Assembly (NCBI GenBank): GCA_964462785.1
Contig: CAYWZA010000005.1
Location: forward strand, 1 to 55,220
Length of the DNA: 55,220 nucleotides
Direction: 5' to 3'
Source: JACQKA01 sp964462785
GTDB lineage: Bacteria; Patescibacteriota; Minisyncoccia; Phycocordibacterales; UBA2100
The translations under genes and the position numbers were made by a program. Shown one piece after another: positions 7,969 through 16,394 of this stretch. A model generated the notes under the pieces. The model was not told the DNA's origin, ran no database searches, and saw only the letters and a program-made list of their open reading frames with translations. Numbering within the stretch: the stretch's first letter is position 1; the number at the start of each line of letters is the position of its first letter.

Positions 7969-8925
7969 ATGAAAAAAGGTCACACCATCCGTTCATATCG
8001 TACACTCGTTAAGCGGCGGTTGAACAGATTGCGACCAATTCTTTCGAGAGTGGCGCACGGTGATTTTTCACACAACGTGCGTGTAGATACGCACGAAGAT
8101 GATTTCAAAAGTATATATGCCGGTATACAACTCATGATCAAGTCTGTTCGTGATACGATAGCTCACTTGAACAAACGGAATACCAACCTCAAGCAAAAAG
8201 TTCGCACGCTGCGGAGTGAGGTGTTGGAGCGTAAGAAGATGGAGCTCAACAAAAATGAATTTATAGCATTTCTCGGGCACGAGCTGCGCAACCCGCTTGC
8301 GTCCGTCCTGTATGCTGCGCAATTAATCAGGCTACAGATGCGAGCAGGTACGCTCGAGCATGTCGAAGAGGAAGTGCGCGTTATCGAGCACCAAAGCGAA
8401 CACATGGCACGGTTAATTCAAGATCTGACTGATGTTTCCCGCATTGCACGCGGCAAAATCGAATTGGAACGCCAGCCTATCGATCTCAAGGAAACGCTTC
8501 ACCGAGCCATACAAACCATGGAGCCGCATATAGCCGAAAAAAACCACCATTTTAGTGCCGTATTGCCGGAACAAACACTCCGCGCATTTGCCGATCCAAT
8601 GCGCATTGAACAAATCGTTACCAACTTGTTAGGCAATGCGATCCGATACACCGAGGCTGGCGGGATCATCGAGCTTACACTCGACACCATCGACAGCATG
8701 GCGCGCATTCGGGTCAAAGATAACGGGCAGGGTATTTCATCAAGATCGCTCAAGAAAATTTTTGATGTTTTCTTCCAGGTTAATGCGCAGGAGCACGGGT
8801 TAGGCATGGGGCTTGCGATCGCGCGCGGTCTTGCGCGCATGCACGGTGGCGATGTTGTTGCCTCGAGTGGCGGAATCGGCAAGGGGAGTGAATTTGTGTG
8901 CACGATTCCTTTGCTCAAATCCTGA
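7969..8925 (+). CDS. Cytosolic sensor histidine kinase with HAMP-like N terminus
   Basis: A 318-residue kinase with no membrane helix. Residues 18-75 look like an isolated HAMP-type or signalling-helix segment followed by a coiled coil (65-95). HisKA carries FLGHELRNPLA with H104, nearly the same H box as the kinase upstream. HATPase_c has NLLGNAIRYTE, DNGQGIS and GLGMGLAIARGL motifs. It follows the hybrid kinase by six bases and lacks its own response regulator. Likely readings are heterodimer formation with the hybrid kinase or phosphotransfer to its receiver. The H-box similarity suggests tandem duplication followed by loss of the sensor. Confidence 0.82.
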   Translation: MKKGHTIRSYRTLVKRRLNRLRPILSRVAHGDFSHNVRVDTHEDDFKSIYAGIQLMIKSVRDTIAHLNKRNTNLKQKVRTLRSEVLERKKMELNKNEFIAFLGHELRNPLASVLYAAQLIRLQMRAGTLEHVEEEVRVIEHQSEHMARLIQDLTDVSRIARGKIELERQPIDLKETLHRAIQTMEPHIAEKNHHFSAVLPEQTLRAFADPMRIEQIVTNLLGNAIRYTEAGGIIELTLDTIDSMARIRVKDNGQGISSRSLKKIFDVFFQVNAQEHGLGMGLAIARGLARMHGGDVVASSGGIGKGSEFVCTIPLLKS

Positions 8926-8964
8926 TTCACCGCTCTTTCATTTCGAGCTGCTAGCATCGCTGTA

Positions 8965-9029
8965 CTGGCACCTTTCGTTCGGGGCAGGGGGCAAGAATCA
9001 ACTTTGAGTCCCAGCCCCCGAGGCGCCAG
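8965..9029. other. Structured intergenic element (long imperfect hairpin)
   Basis: In the 150-base gap ahead of the sugar-dehydrogenase gene, CTGGCACCT (8965-8973) pairs with AGGCGCCAG (9021-9029) with one mismatch, and GGGGGC (8987-8992) pairs with GCCCCC (9014-9019) inside it. No T-run follows, so it looks more like a leader structure or repeat remnant than a terminator. Confidence 0.45.
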
Positions 9030-9075
9030 CATGCAACTTATAACGTAATAAATAAAAGTCTGTGCTCTTTTTTGT

Positions 9076-10425
9076 ATGACAAAATCAACTACAACGCTCG
9101 AAAATAAAAAACGCTCTGCTTCGGACATCCAGAAACAGGCTGCGAAGAAACATGAAGTAGTTGCCGTTGTGGGGCTTGGATATGTAGGCTTGCCACTTGC
9201 CATTACTGCAGAATCGCGCGGGTACAAGCTCGTCGGATTCGACATAGACGCACAAAAAGTTGAGAAATTGCAAAAGCGTGATGCTCCATTTCTATCAGAA
9301 GCAGAGGAGCGTGCCTTTGCTGAAAGCCGCATGCACATCACCACACGCGAGGAGTCGCTTGCAGAGGCAGACATCATCGTCATATGCGTACCAACTCCCG
9401 TATCAGAAGATGCTCATGTGCCTGATCTCAGCCCACTACGCAACGCATGCGTGCTCGTCGCGCGCAACCTCAAGAAAGGGGCGTTGGTTATCGTGGAGTC
9501 CACAGTTAATCCCGGCGCCTGCGAGAGCGTTGCTATTCCAGTCATTGAATCCGTATCGCAATTCCATGCCGGCAGAGACTTTCTATTCGCCCACTGTCCT
9601 GAGCGCATTAATCCGGGAGATCCACTTTATACCGTGGCAAATATTCCTCGCGTGATTGGCGGCATCGATACCCCGAGCGTCGAGCGCGCCGAGGCATTTT
9701 ATCGCTCGGTTGTTTCTGCAAGCGTCGTACGCATGAGCTCAATCAAAGAAGCCGAAGCGGTGAAGATGGTCGAGAATGCATTTCGTGACATTAATATCGC
9801 GTTTGTAAATGAGCTGGCAATGTCGTTCGACAAAGCGGGTATTGATATTGTGAACGTCATTCGCGGGGCAACAACAAAACCATTTGGCTTCCTTCCCCAC
9901 TATCCCGGCTGTGGCGTCGGCGGCCACTGCATACCCGTCGATCCGTATTACCTGATCTCATACGGCAAGGAGAACGGCTTTACCCATCGATTTCTCATGA
10001 CGGCCCGCGAGATTAACAACAACATGCCACACTACACGCTCAAAATACTTTCGCGCCTACTCCGCGAGCGCGGCAAAAAACTGCGTGGCGCAAAGGTGGC
10101 ATTGCTCGGCTTATCGTACAAGCGTGATATTGGGGATACACGTGAAAGCCCCGCGTTGATTATCCGCGATGAGCTCATGTCTCGTGGTGCATCGCTGCGC
10201 AGTTTTGACCCGCATGTTCCAAAAGAGTCGACCGTTGAGAGCTTGGAGGATGCTTTGAGTGGGGCTGACGCGCTTGTCATAGCAACCGACCACAGCATCT
10301 TTCGATCTATCGTCCCGAGTACGTTGCTTAAGAATGGGGTCGGCGTGGTCGTCGATGGGCGCAATTGTCTACAAAAGGAGTTATTCGTTTCAGAAGGCAT
10401 TAGCTATCACGGTATCGGTCGGTAG
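9076..10425 (+). CDS. UDP-N-acetylhexosamine 6-dehydrogenase (WecC/WbpA type)
   Basis: A 449-residue NAD-dependent nucleotide-sugar dehydrogenase that should oxidise C6 of a UDP-sugar to a uronic acid. The Rossmann motif is VVGLGYVGLPLA (31-42) and the catalytic Cys is C285 in GCGVGGHCIPVDPYYL. The central motif KMVENAFRDINIAFVNE and the GVGGHCIPVDPYY form are typical of UDP-GlcNAc/ManNAc dehydrogenases rather than UDP-glucose dehydrogenases, which have GGSCFPKD. The product is thus probably UDP-GlcNAcA or UDP-ManNAcA. A 25-residue charged N-terminal extension precedes the fold. It lies 18 bases upstream of the GT2 synthase, so it presumably supplies the sugar donor. Confidence 0.9.
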   Translation: MTKSTTTLENKKRSASDIQKQAAKKHEVVAVVGLGYVGLPLAITAESRGYKLVGFDIDAQKVEKLQKRDAPFLSEAEERAFAESRMHITTREESLAEADIIVICVPTPVSEDAHVPDLSPLRNACVLVARNLKKGALVIVESTVNPGACESVAIPVIESVSQFHAGRDFLFAHCPERINPGDPLYTVANIPRVIGGIDTPSVERAEAFYRSVVSASVVRMSSIKEAEAVKMVENAFRDINIAFVNELAMSFDKAGIDIVNVIRGATTKPFGFLPHYPGCGVGGHCIPVDPYYLISYGKENGFTHRFLMTAREINNNMPHYTLKILSRLLRERGKKLRGAKVALLGLSYKRDIGDTRESPALIIRDELMSRGASLRSFDPHVPKESTVESLEDALSGADALVIATDHSIFRSIVPSTLLKNGVGVVVDGRNCLQKELFVSEGISYHGIGR

Positions 10426-10443
10426 GTAGCATTAATTGGAGCT

Positions 10444-11736
10444 ATGTTCGTATACGCACCACAAAAGTTGGAAGAAATGAGGAAATCGTTCAACGATGCC
10501 GGTGCTGTGTTTTTCTTTTTTTTTGTCCTGTACGTCATATTCGTGCTCAAGGTGATCACGTATAAATCGATCTATGACAGCGTCTTCTTGGGTGTGTACT
10601 CGATGCTCATCACCGTCTACATACTCTCCCGTTTCCTGCTCTCCTACCTACACATGCCAATAGCAATTGATCCGTCGTATGAGCCGACCATCGCATTTGT
10701 CGTGCCGGCAAAAAATGAGGAGGACAATATTTACAAAACTCTGCAGCGCTTTGCGCAGGTAGAATATCCGCGCCACAAAATCGAAGTCATTGCCATCAAC
10801 GACGGCTCAACCGATAACACCTACGCGGAAATGCAGCGCGCGGCAGACGATATCGCACCGGCGATACAGCGCGTCGAGGTAGTCAATTGGACAGAAAATC
10901 GTGGCAAGCGCCATGGCATGGCAGAGGGCGTAAAGCGCGCGCGCAATGACATTGTAATTTTCGTCGACTCAGATAGTTTCATTGAGCCAAATGCGGTACG
11001 GCACCTGGTTAAATACTTCGCCGATCCAGACATTGGCGCAGTGTCCGGTCACACCGACGTGGAAAATCGCACGACAAATCTTTTGACCGAAATGCAGGCT
11101 ATCCGCTACTATATCGCCTTCACGATATATAAAGCTGCAGAGTCCGCATTCGGCATGGTGACCTGCTGCCCGGGGTGCTGCAGCGCGTATCGCCGCACCT
11201 ATCTACTCGAATTTATTGACAAATGGCTGAACCAAACATTCCTCGGGGGAACCTGTACGTTCGGTGACGATAGATCACTCACGAATTTTATCATCCAAAA
11301 GTATCGCGCCGTGTACTCATACGAGGCGCGCGCGACAACCGTCGTACCGGATACGATGGGTAAATATGTCGTCCAGCAGCAACGGTGGAAAAAATCGTGG
11401 ATACGGGAAACATTTATTGCGGCGAGTTTTGTGTGGACGCGAAATCCCGTTGCCGCTGTTTCTTTCTACACATACATGTTTTTGGCATTTGCCTCCCCCA
11501 TTGTTTTCTTCCGCGCCATGGTGTGGCTTCCCGTAACTGATAGTGCGTGGCCGATCATTTATTTGATGGGTTTGTTTCTCATGTTGTTCCTGCATGGGTT
11601 GTATTACCGGATTCGAGTCGGTCAGCGCGCGTGGTTTCTCGCTATCGTAAACTTCTGGCTTAATACCGTTCTCCTGATGTGGCAGTTGCCGTGGGCGCTG
11701 CTCACCATTCGCGACTCGAGGTGGGGTACCCGGTAG
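10444..11736 (+). CDS. Processive family 2 glycosyltransferase (hyaluronan/chitin synthase-like)
   Basis: A 430-residue membrane polysaccharide synthase. Two N-terminal helices (about 21-38 and 45-68), a cytosolic GT-A domain (80-325) and three or four C-terminal helices give the HasA/NodC layout. Catalytic signatures are visible: VPAKNEED and NDGSTDNT for UDP binding, DSD at 175-177, GDD at 274-276 as general base region, and QQQRW at 311-315 (the QxxRW acceptor motif of processive enzymes). It likely polymerises and exports a beta-linked chain using UDP-HexNAc and/or the uronic acid made by the upstream dehydrogenase. The deacetylase gene follows 10 bases downstream, which supports a modified, partly de-N-acetylated exopolysaccharide. 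Confidence 0.88.
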   Translation: MFVYAPQKLEEMRKSFNDAGAVFFFFFVLYVIFVLKVITYKSIYDSVFLGVYSMLITVYILSRFLLSYLHMPIAIDPSYEPTIAFVVPAKNEEDNIYKTLQRFAQVEYPRHKIEVIAINDGSTDNTYAEMQRAADDIAPAIQRVEVVNWTENRGKRHGMAEGVKRARNDIVIFVDSDSFIEPNAVRHLVKYFADPDIGAVSGHTDVENRTTNLLTEMQAIRYYIAFTIYKAAESAFGMVTCCPGCCSAYRRTYLLEFIDKWLNQTFLGGTCTFGDDRSLTNFIIQKYRAVYSYEARATTVVPDTMGKYVVQQQRWKKSWIRETFIAASFVWTRNPVAAVSFYTYMFLAFASPIVFFRAMVWLPVTDSAWPIIYLMGLFLMLFLHGLYYRIRVGQRAWFLAIVNFWLNTVLLMWQLPWALLTIRDSRWGTR

Positions 11737-11746
11737 CAAAATCATT

Positions 11747-13345
11747 ATGCATTACATGGTGTTGACGAAAGGCAAGATGTTGTTTCTCATACTCGTTGCT
11801 CTCATGCTGCTCATCACGGTCACGGCAACATTTGTATATAAAGACTCCCGCTATGGCATCGATAACCTGCCAAACATAGTGAGTCGTGTGGTGCGGCAAC
11901 ACTCTGCCGAACTATATTACCGTGTATCGTTTGCCGCGCGCGACAAGACCGGGTCGTTGCCGGAATATTTTGGTCTCAGTGACCGTGTTATAGACGAAGA
12001 ACGGGATGCGCGTGCGGTGCCTGTCTTGGTATATCACGGCATAGCGGACAAGGGTGGTGATTACACCATCTCACAGGCCACGTTTGCCGAGCACATGTTT
12101 ACACTGCATCAGGCCGGATGGAAAACGATTTCATCCGCAGCATTGGAACAGTTCTTGCGCGGAACCGCTACGGTTCCCGAGCGTTCTTTTTTACTGACGT
12201 TTGATGATGGTGCAAAAAGCAGCTTTTATCCGGTTGATCCGGTTCTGTCTGCGCTTGGTGTGCACGCACTCACATTCATATTGCCAAAGTATTCCCTCAA
12301 TAACGGCACCCATTATTATCTTTCGCTGGGAGAATTAAACTCAATGCTTGCCAACGGACGGTGGGAAATAGGCTCACACAGCCAAGAAGGTCATCAGCTC
12401 TTTCCTGCGGATGCGGCAGGTGCCATGACGCCGGCGCTGGGACGCCCATTGTGGCTACTGAATGAAGAGCGTCTGGAAACCCAACAAGAGTACGAGAAGC
12501 GTATCGAGGCAGATCTGCGGATCTCGCGCCACAATCTAGAGCAGGCACTGGGCATTCCCATCACATCATTTGCGTTCCCTTTCGGAGAATTCGGACAGCT
12601 CAACGACAGCTTCCCTGCGGCGATTACCACAGTCGCGCGTATCGCTGGTGATACATACAAGATGTCTTTTTACCAAGTGCGACGCGGGGAGGGATTTACA
12701 TTTAATTATCCAACACCGGAACAAACGGGAATGCTGCTGGTCAGGAGAATCGAGCCACATCCCGAAACGACAGCACACGAATTACTTGAGCACCTAGAGA
12801 ATGGATTACCGAAAGACATACCGTTTGTTGAAGACTTCTCAGCAGAACAGGGGTGGTTTTCAGTGTGGGGACCATACTCATTTACGCTTGGGCAACTCTC
12901 TCTTGCTGCCTCACCCGAAGAAACAGGGAACGCAGTTATTTTGGACGGAACGCGAGACTGGCGTGACTATACCGTTCGCATGCGTGTGCATTCGCCATCA
13001 CGCACCGGCATCTATCTCTGGGTGCGCTTCCAAGGAAGCGAGCAACATGCCGGATGCAACTTTGGCAACGGCTTCATCCACGTTGAAGAGACGATCCTGG
13101 GGGACGCCCGGGTTATACAAGGGCTGCGGACAGATGACATAATCATTCCGGATGGCGATTTCACCATCGAAGCCCGTGTGCAAGGCAGATCCTTAACATG
13201 CACACTGGATGAACGCGCGAGTGCGACATCGGAATTTTTGAATCCGGCGCTGGATACGGGCGGCATAGGTGTAAAAATCTGGTCCCCGGAATCTGGAAGG
13301 GCGCGTTTGATTATAAAAAACATCCATGTGGATTCCGCACCATGA
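11747..13345 (+). CDS. Membrane-anchored polysaccharide deacetylase with C-terminal jelly-roll domain
   Basis: A 532-residue exported protein with a signal anchor at about 11-30. The NodB domain (90-340) starts with VPVLVYHG and has the metal and catalytic set: TFDDG with D153 and D154, HSQEGH with H211 and H216, and FAFPFGEFG. It should remove N-acetyl groups from the nascent polymer outside the membrane. Residues about 345-532 form a beta-rich domain of the DUF1080/LamG kind (WRDYTVRMRVHS, GVKIWSPESGRARLIIKNI), likely for sugar binding. ATG overlaps the stop of nothing upstream, but its own stop overlaps the next start by four bases. An alternative start is M4 or M11. Confidence 0.87.
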   Translation: MHYMVLTKGKMLFLILVALMLLITVTATFVYKDSRYGIDNLPNIVSRVVRQHSAELYYRVSFAARDKTGSLPEYFGLSDRVIDEERDARAVPVLVYHGIADKGGDYTISQATFAEHMFTLHQAGWKTISSAALEQFLRGTATVPERSFLLTFDDGAKSSFYPVDPVLSALGVHALTFILPKYSLNNGTHYYLSLGELNSMLANGRWEIGSHSQEGHQLFPADAAGAMTPALGRPLWLLNEERLETQQEYEKRIEADLRISRHNLEQALGIPITSFAFPFGEFGQLNDSFPAAITTVARIAGDTYKMSFYQVRRGEGFTFNYPTPEQTGMLLVRRIEPHPETTAHELLEHLENGLPKDIPFVEDFSAEQGWFSVWGPYSFTLGQLSLAASPEETGNAVILDGTRDWRDYTVRMRVHSPSRTGIYLWVRFQGSEQHAGCNFGNGFIHVEETILGDARVIQGLRTDDIIIPDGDFTIEARVQGRSLTCTLDERASATSEFLNPALDTGGIGVKIWSPESGRARLIIKNIHVDSAP

Positions 13346-14226
13346 ACATCCGTCATCTACCGGTGACAGTGGTGCGGACTCTGATGGTCTGCACGGTCAT
13401 AGGGTTCTTTGTGTGGATGTTCGGGATGTTGCATGGATTCGTGACTGTTGAAAATACTGCTGCATCATTACCTGCGATACACGAAGAAGGCGAACGCTTC
13501 GTGTACACATTTTCCGTTGACGGAATATTGCAGGAGGCGGAAGAGCGTGACACCACAAGCCCCTATTGGTGGCTCAACTCGGGCGGCATGTTTATCATTG
13601 AAAACGGCATTGGGAAAACAATACAGGGGGCGCTCCCCTCGCTGCACCGTTGGCGGCTTGCGTATGCAGCGGACAATCCGACCGATAGTGACGGCGGATA
13701 CCATCCGCAAAATCTCTTTCGCCTCATTTCACGCAACGAGTGGCTTAACCCGAGCACACGCGTGATGTTTCGTATCGCGCACGATAATCTAAGCGCGAGC
13801 CAAAATCGCAACGAATCGAACGGGATATTTATTATCAGCCGCTATGTCAACGGTGACACTTTGTACTACGCAGGCATTCGCGTAGACGGTTCTGCGGTCA
13901 TTAAGAAAAAATACCGGGGGGTGTATTACACACTGGCGCAAGTACCGGTCTTCTCCGGCCCCTACGATCGTGATACGTCGGCAAATCTTTTGCCCCACAG
14001 CGAATGGCTGGAGATGATAGGCGAAACGAAAACGCAGACGGACAATTCAGTGACAATACGATTGCTTCTCAAGCGCGGAGATGCGGAGCCTGTGCTTCTT
14101 GTTGAGGCAGTTGACGCAAGCGGCATATGGGATGGCACCCCTGTCATAGATGCGCGAGCGCGAATCGGCATACGATCTGATTTTATGGATGTGGAATTTA
14201 CATCCATCGAGGTACACGAATTATAA
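13342..14226 (+). CDS. Secreted jelly-roll protein, paralogue 1 (possible polysaccharide-binding or lyase fold)
   Basis: A 294-residue protein with an N-terminal hydrophobic export segment (about 11-32). It is clearly paralogous to the minus-strand gene at 15081-15941. Shared blocks include PYWW(L/V)NSG, DxDxGYHPQN(L/I)FRL(I/V)S, NLYYAG(I/V)R.DG.A.IKKK..G.YYTLA and IR(S/T)DFMDVEF. The beta-strand pattern and the YYAGVR..G..IKKK run suggest a concanavalin-like jelly roll as in some polysaccharide lyases and glycan-binding domains, but no catalytic residues can be named with confidence. The start overlaps the deacetylase stop by four bases (ATGA), so it is translationally coupled to it and probably acts on the same polymer. 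Confidence 0.72.
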   Translation: MNIRHLPVTVVRTLMVCTVIGFFVWMFGMLHGFVTVENTAASLPAIHEEGERFVYTFSVDGILQEAEERDTTSPYWWLNSGGMFIIENGIGKTIQGALPSLHRWRLAYAADNPTDSDGGYHPQNLFRLISRNEWLNPSTRVMFRIAHDNLSASQNRNESNGIFIISRYVNGDTLYYAGIRVDGSAVIKKKYRGVYYTLAQVPVFSGPYDRDTSANLLPHSEWLEMIGETKTQTDNSVTIRLLLKRGDAEPVLLVEAVDASGIWDGTPVIDARARIGIRSDFMDVEFTSIEVHEL

Positions 14227-14313
14227 GGTCAGTAGGTATCGATTCATCGCAAATTCATGCCACAGCGATAGCATCAACAGCGGGAACATTATCATTATAA
14301 GTATTATTTATAT

Positions 14314-15015
14314 ATGCAAGAACAAACGCATAGCCTCGATAACCGAATTCACACCGTGCTGTTTTATGCACACATAGTGGTGTGTGCGGTCGTAATCAGC
14401 ATCTCTGCTTTCCTATTACTGAAAGCCGAAAGCGCTGATGCGGCGGCGTTTACCCGCAGTCTTGAAATGGGCATGAGCGGCAACGACGTGTCGGCACTCC
14501 AGACATATCTTGCGATGGATCCGAGTATATATCCGGAGGGGCTGGTGACGGGTTATTTCGGATCGCTCACACAAGCCGCTGTCATGCGCTTTCAGGCAAG
14601 CCGCAGCATTGATCAGGCGGGACGCGTTGGTCCAATTACCCGCGCTGCACTGAACGCAATCCCTGCGGTCGCGGCACTGCCCATGGATGGCGCGCTTGGG
14701 ACCGGCGGTTCGGATGATGTATCGGCTCCCATTATGAGCACGTCAACTGTCGTTGCGGCAACAAACACCGCAGTCATATCATGGAATACCAATGAACCGG
14801 CATGGCATCGAGTCATGTATGGGACCATTTGGCCATTCCTCTATGCGACGGCAGCTAAGGCATCCGATGTAGCGTTTGATGCAAACGGATCCGTCTTGCT
14901 CAGCAATCTGCTGCCCAATACACTCTATTATTACGTCCGCGAATCGGAGGACGTAGCGGGCAATGTCATGTGGGATACTGCCGCATCGTTCCGCACAGCA
15001 ACTAACACGCCGTAG
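14314..15015 (+). CDS. Exported peptidoglycan-binding protein with fibronectin-like domain
   Basis: A 233-residue protein with a signal anchor (about 20-43), a PG_binding_1 three-helix domain (50-115; motifs GMSGNDVSALQTYL, YPEGLVTGYFGSLTQAAVMRFQ, VGPITRAALN) and a C-terminal beta-sandwich (140-230) like fibronectin III or the purple-acid-phosphatase N domain (ISWNTNEPAWHRVMYG, LLPNTLYYYVR). The PG-binding repeat is of the kind that is very common in Parcubacteria surface proteins and is a main taxonomic clue here. It probably holds cell-surface components on the wall. The AT-rich 87-base gap before it (TATAAG, TATTATTTATAT) may hold a promoter. It is followed by a bidirectional terminator. 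Confidence 0.82.
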   Translation: MQEQTHSLDNRIHTVLFYAHIVVCAVVISISAFLLLKAESADAAAFTRSLEMGMSGNDVSALQTYLAMDPSIYPEGLVTGYFGSLTQAAVMRFQASRSIDQAGRVGPITRAALNAIPAVAALPMDGALGTGGSDDVSAPIMSTSTVVAATNTAVISWNTNEPAWHRVMYGTIWPFLYATAAKASDVAFDANGSVLLSNLLPNTLYYYVRESEDVAGNVMWDTAASFRTATNTP

Positions 15016-15036
15016 CGTACACACACTCTTGAAAGC

Positions 15037-15066
15037 AAAAAACCACCGCCAACCGGTGGTTTTTTT
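15037..15066. terminator. Bidirectional intrinsic terminator
   Basis: AAAAAACCACCG (15037-15048) pairs with CGGTGGTTTTTT (15054-15065) over a five-base loop, with T-runs on both strands. It lies between two convergent genes and can serve both. Confidence 0.9.
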
Positions 15067-15080
15067 GCTGCAATGCAATA

Positions 15081-15941
15081 TTACAGATCACGAACGCGGA
15101 AGTTGTCGAATTCAACGTCCATGAAGTCAGTGCGAATACCCGATGAACCGCTTTTGATAGGAGCACCGCCGGTGCCCGTATCCTTTACGGAGAGAATCGA
15201 TGCGTAGGTGCCGTCGTTCTCTTTATCAAGCAGGAGCTGCAATGACACAGAGCCGTCGGCGTTGTTTTTTGCCTCAAGTTTCATACCCATCCATGTGTTG
15301 ACTGGCAACAGCGATGGATTGCTTGTCCGATTGTATGAGCCCTTGGTGCCGAACGCCTGACCCGATGCAAGCGTGTAGTAAGTGCCTCCAATTTTTTTCT
15401 TAATGGTGGCTCCGCCGTCGCTGCGAACACCGGCATAGTAGAGATTACTTCCATCCTTGTAGCGAGCGAAGAAGAGCACGCCATTGTAGCCGTCGCGGTT
15501 CGGGCTGCTGCTGAAGTTGTTGCGCGTGATCCGGAAACTCATCTCGTGCATCGCACTTCCCCACGTCTGCTTACTGACGAGACGGAAGATGTTTTGCGGA
15601 TGATAGCCGTTATCCGTATCGAGCGGGTTCGTCTGCGCGTACAACTTGCGCCAATAATCGTTTGCGGGGAGTTCCCGCTGGACGGTCATGCCGAGACCAT
15701 CCTTCACAATCAATTTTGCCCCCGAGTTTACCCACCAATATGGACTTGGGCTTTCAGCCATTGACCCCGCTTCTTGGAGTACGCCAGGGACATTGAAGGT
15801 GAACAAATAATGACCGGGCACTGCTGCTGCGGATGCGGGCAGCGGGACCACAATCGCGAATGCGACAAGTGCCGCAATCAGGCCGAGTGTTGATCCTATC
15901 GGAGCCGCAATACGCACGGCGTGTGTAGTAGCTTTTTTCAT
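15081..15941 (-). CDS. Secreted jelly-roll protein, paralogue 2
   Basis: The open frame reaches 15992, but the likely start is the ATG at 15941 (MKKATTHAV), which gives a textbook signal peptide ending near PLPASAAA; the mature protein is about 250 residues. It is the paralogue of 13342-14226 and shares PYWWVNSG, GYHPQNIFRLVS, NLYYAGVRSDGGATIKKK and IRTDFMDVEF blocks across the whole length. Same caution on function: probable concanavalin-type beta sandwich that binds or cuts the locus polysaccharide. Unlike its sister it is on the opposite strand, has its own promoter with a near-100-base leader and a cleavable signal, so it may be freely released. Confidence 0.75.
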   Translation of the reverse strand: MKKATTHAVRIAAPIGSTLGLIAALVAFAIVVPLPASAAAVPGHYLFTFNVPGVLQEAGSMAESPSPYWWVNSGAKLIVKDGLGMTVQRELPANDYWRKLYAQTNPLDTDNGYHPQNIFRLVSKQTWGSAMHEMSFRITRNNFSSSPNRDGYNGVLFFARYKDGSNLYYAGVRSDGGATIKKKIGGTYYTLASGQAFGTKGSYNRTSNPSLLPVNTWMGMKLEAKNNADGSVSLQLLLDKENDGTYASILSVKDTGTGGAPIKSGSSGIRTDFMDVEFDNFRVRDL

Positions 15942-16042
15942 AGCGAATATTTTTAACGAGTAACGGAAGTGGCGCGCACGAAAGCACAACATGAGAACAG
16001 ACCAGTACGTGAAAACATCGTGAACGAAACTTCCGACGGCTC

Positions 16043-16069
16043 ATTATACGGAGTGAGATTGTAAGTCAA
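16043..16069 (-). promoter_or_regulatory. Sigma70 promoter for jelly-roll paralogue 2
   Basis: Read on the minus strand, TTGACT (16069-16064) and a perfect TATAAT (16048-16043) are 15 bases apart. The spacer is short but the -10 box is ideal. Transcription would start near 16036, about 95 bases before the ATG at 15941. Confidence 0.6.
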
Positions 16070-16195
16070 CGAAATTATGAAGACGATATGTACGCTTCTT
16101 CATGAACAATGCATGTTTTCTTTAAAAATATAGACGCGCATATATGAAGAAAACGCGCTGTGGGATTTTTAAAACCATCTGTCAATGCACAGTAT

Positions 16196-16320
16196 GTGAG
16201 TCTTGTGAACATTGATGCAATGCGAGAAGCGGGCGAGCACCGAACCGAGACGTATTGAATATACGGCGAGGGAGGAGCGAAGCCCGCGACAAAGCAGTGC
16301 GCAATGTTCACAAAACTCAC
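16196..16320. repeat. 125-bp imperfect inverted repeat, MITE-like or structured leader
   Basis: The outer arms GTGAGTCTTGTGAACATTG (16196-16214) and its complement (16302-16320) match at 18 of 19 positions. Inside, GCGGGC (16229-16234) pairs with GCCCGC (16282-16287), and CGTAT (16251-16255) pairs with ATACG (16261-16265) around a TGAAT loop, so the whole unit folds as a long cruciform. No transposase is near. It lies in the leader of the downstream deacetylase gene. Confidence 0.65.
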
Positions 16321-16394
16321 GTGAAATGTTCAGCATTGCTTCATGCACGTTTGCTTACAATGCGATCAGCATTAAAAAAATAATTTTTACAGGT

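Larger units (their letters stand above)
15942..16394. other. Divergent regulatory gap between jelly-roll gene and deacetylase gene
   Basis: This 453-base stretch has no credible gene once the proper starts are used. It holds the minus-strand promoter at 16043-16069, an AT-rich part (16070-16160) and the 125-bp inverted-repeat element at 16196-16320. The long frame that runs into the deacetylase gene from 16212 is read through this repeat and lacks a ribosome site. Confidence 0.7.

Noticed and set aside
8813..9007. Small plus-strand frame overlapping the end of the soluble kinase gene
   Set aside because: It is out of frame with the kinase, lacks a ribosome site and runs into the hairpin element.
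16212..16394. N-terminal extension of the second deacetylase
   Set aside because: The extra 61 codons run through the inverted-repeat element and would mask the signal peptide that begins at 16395.
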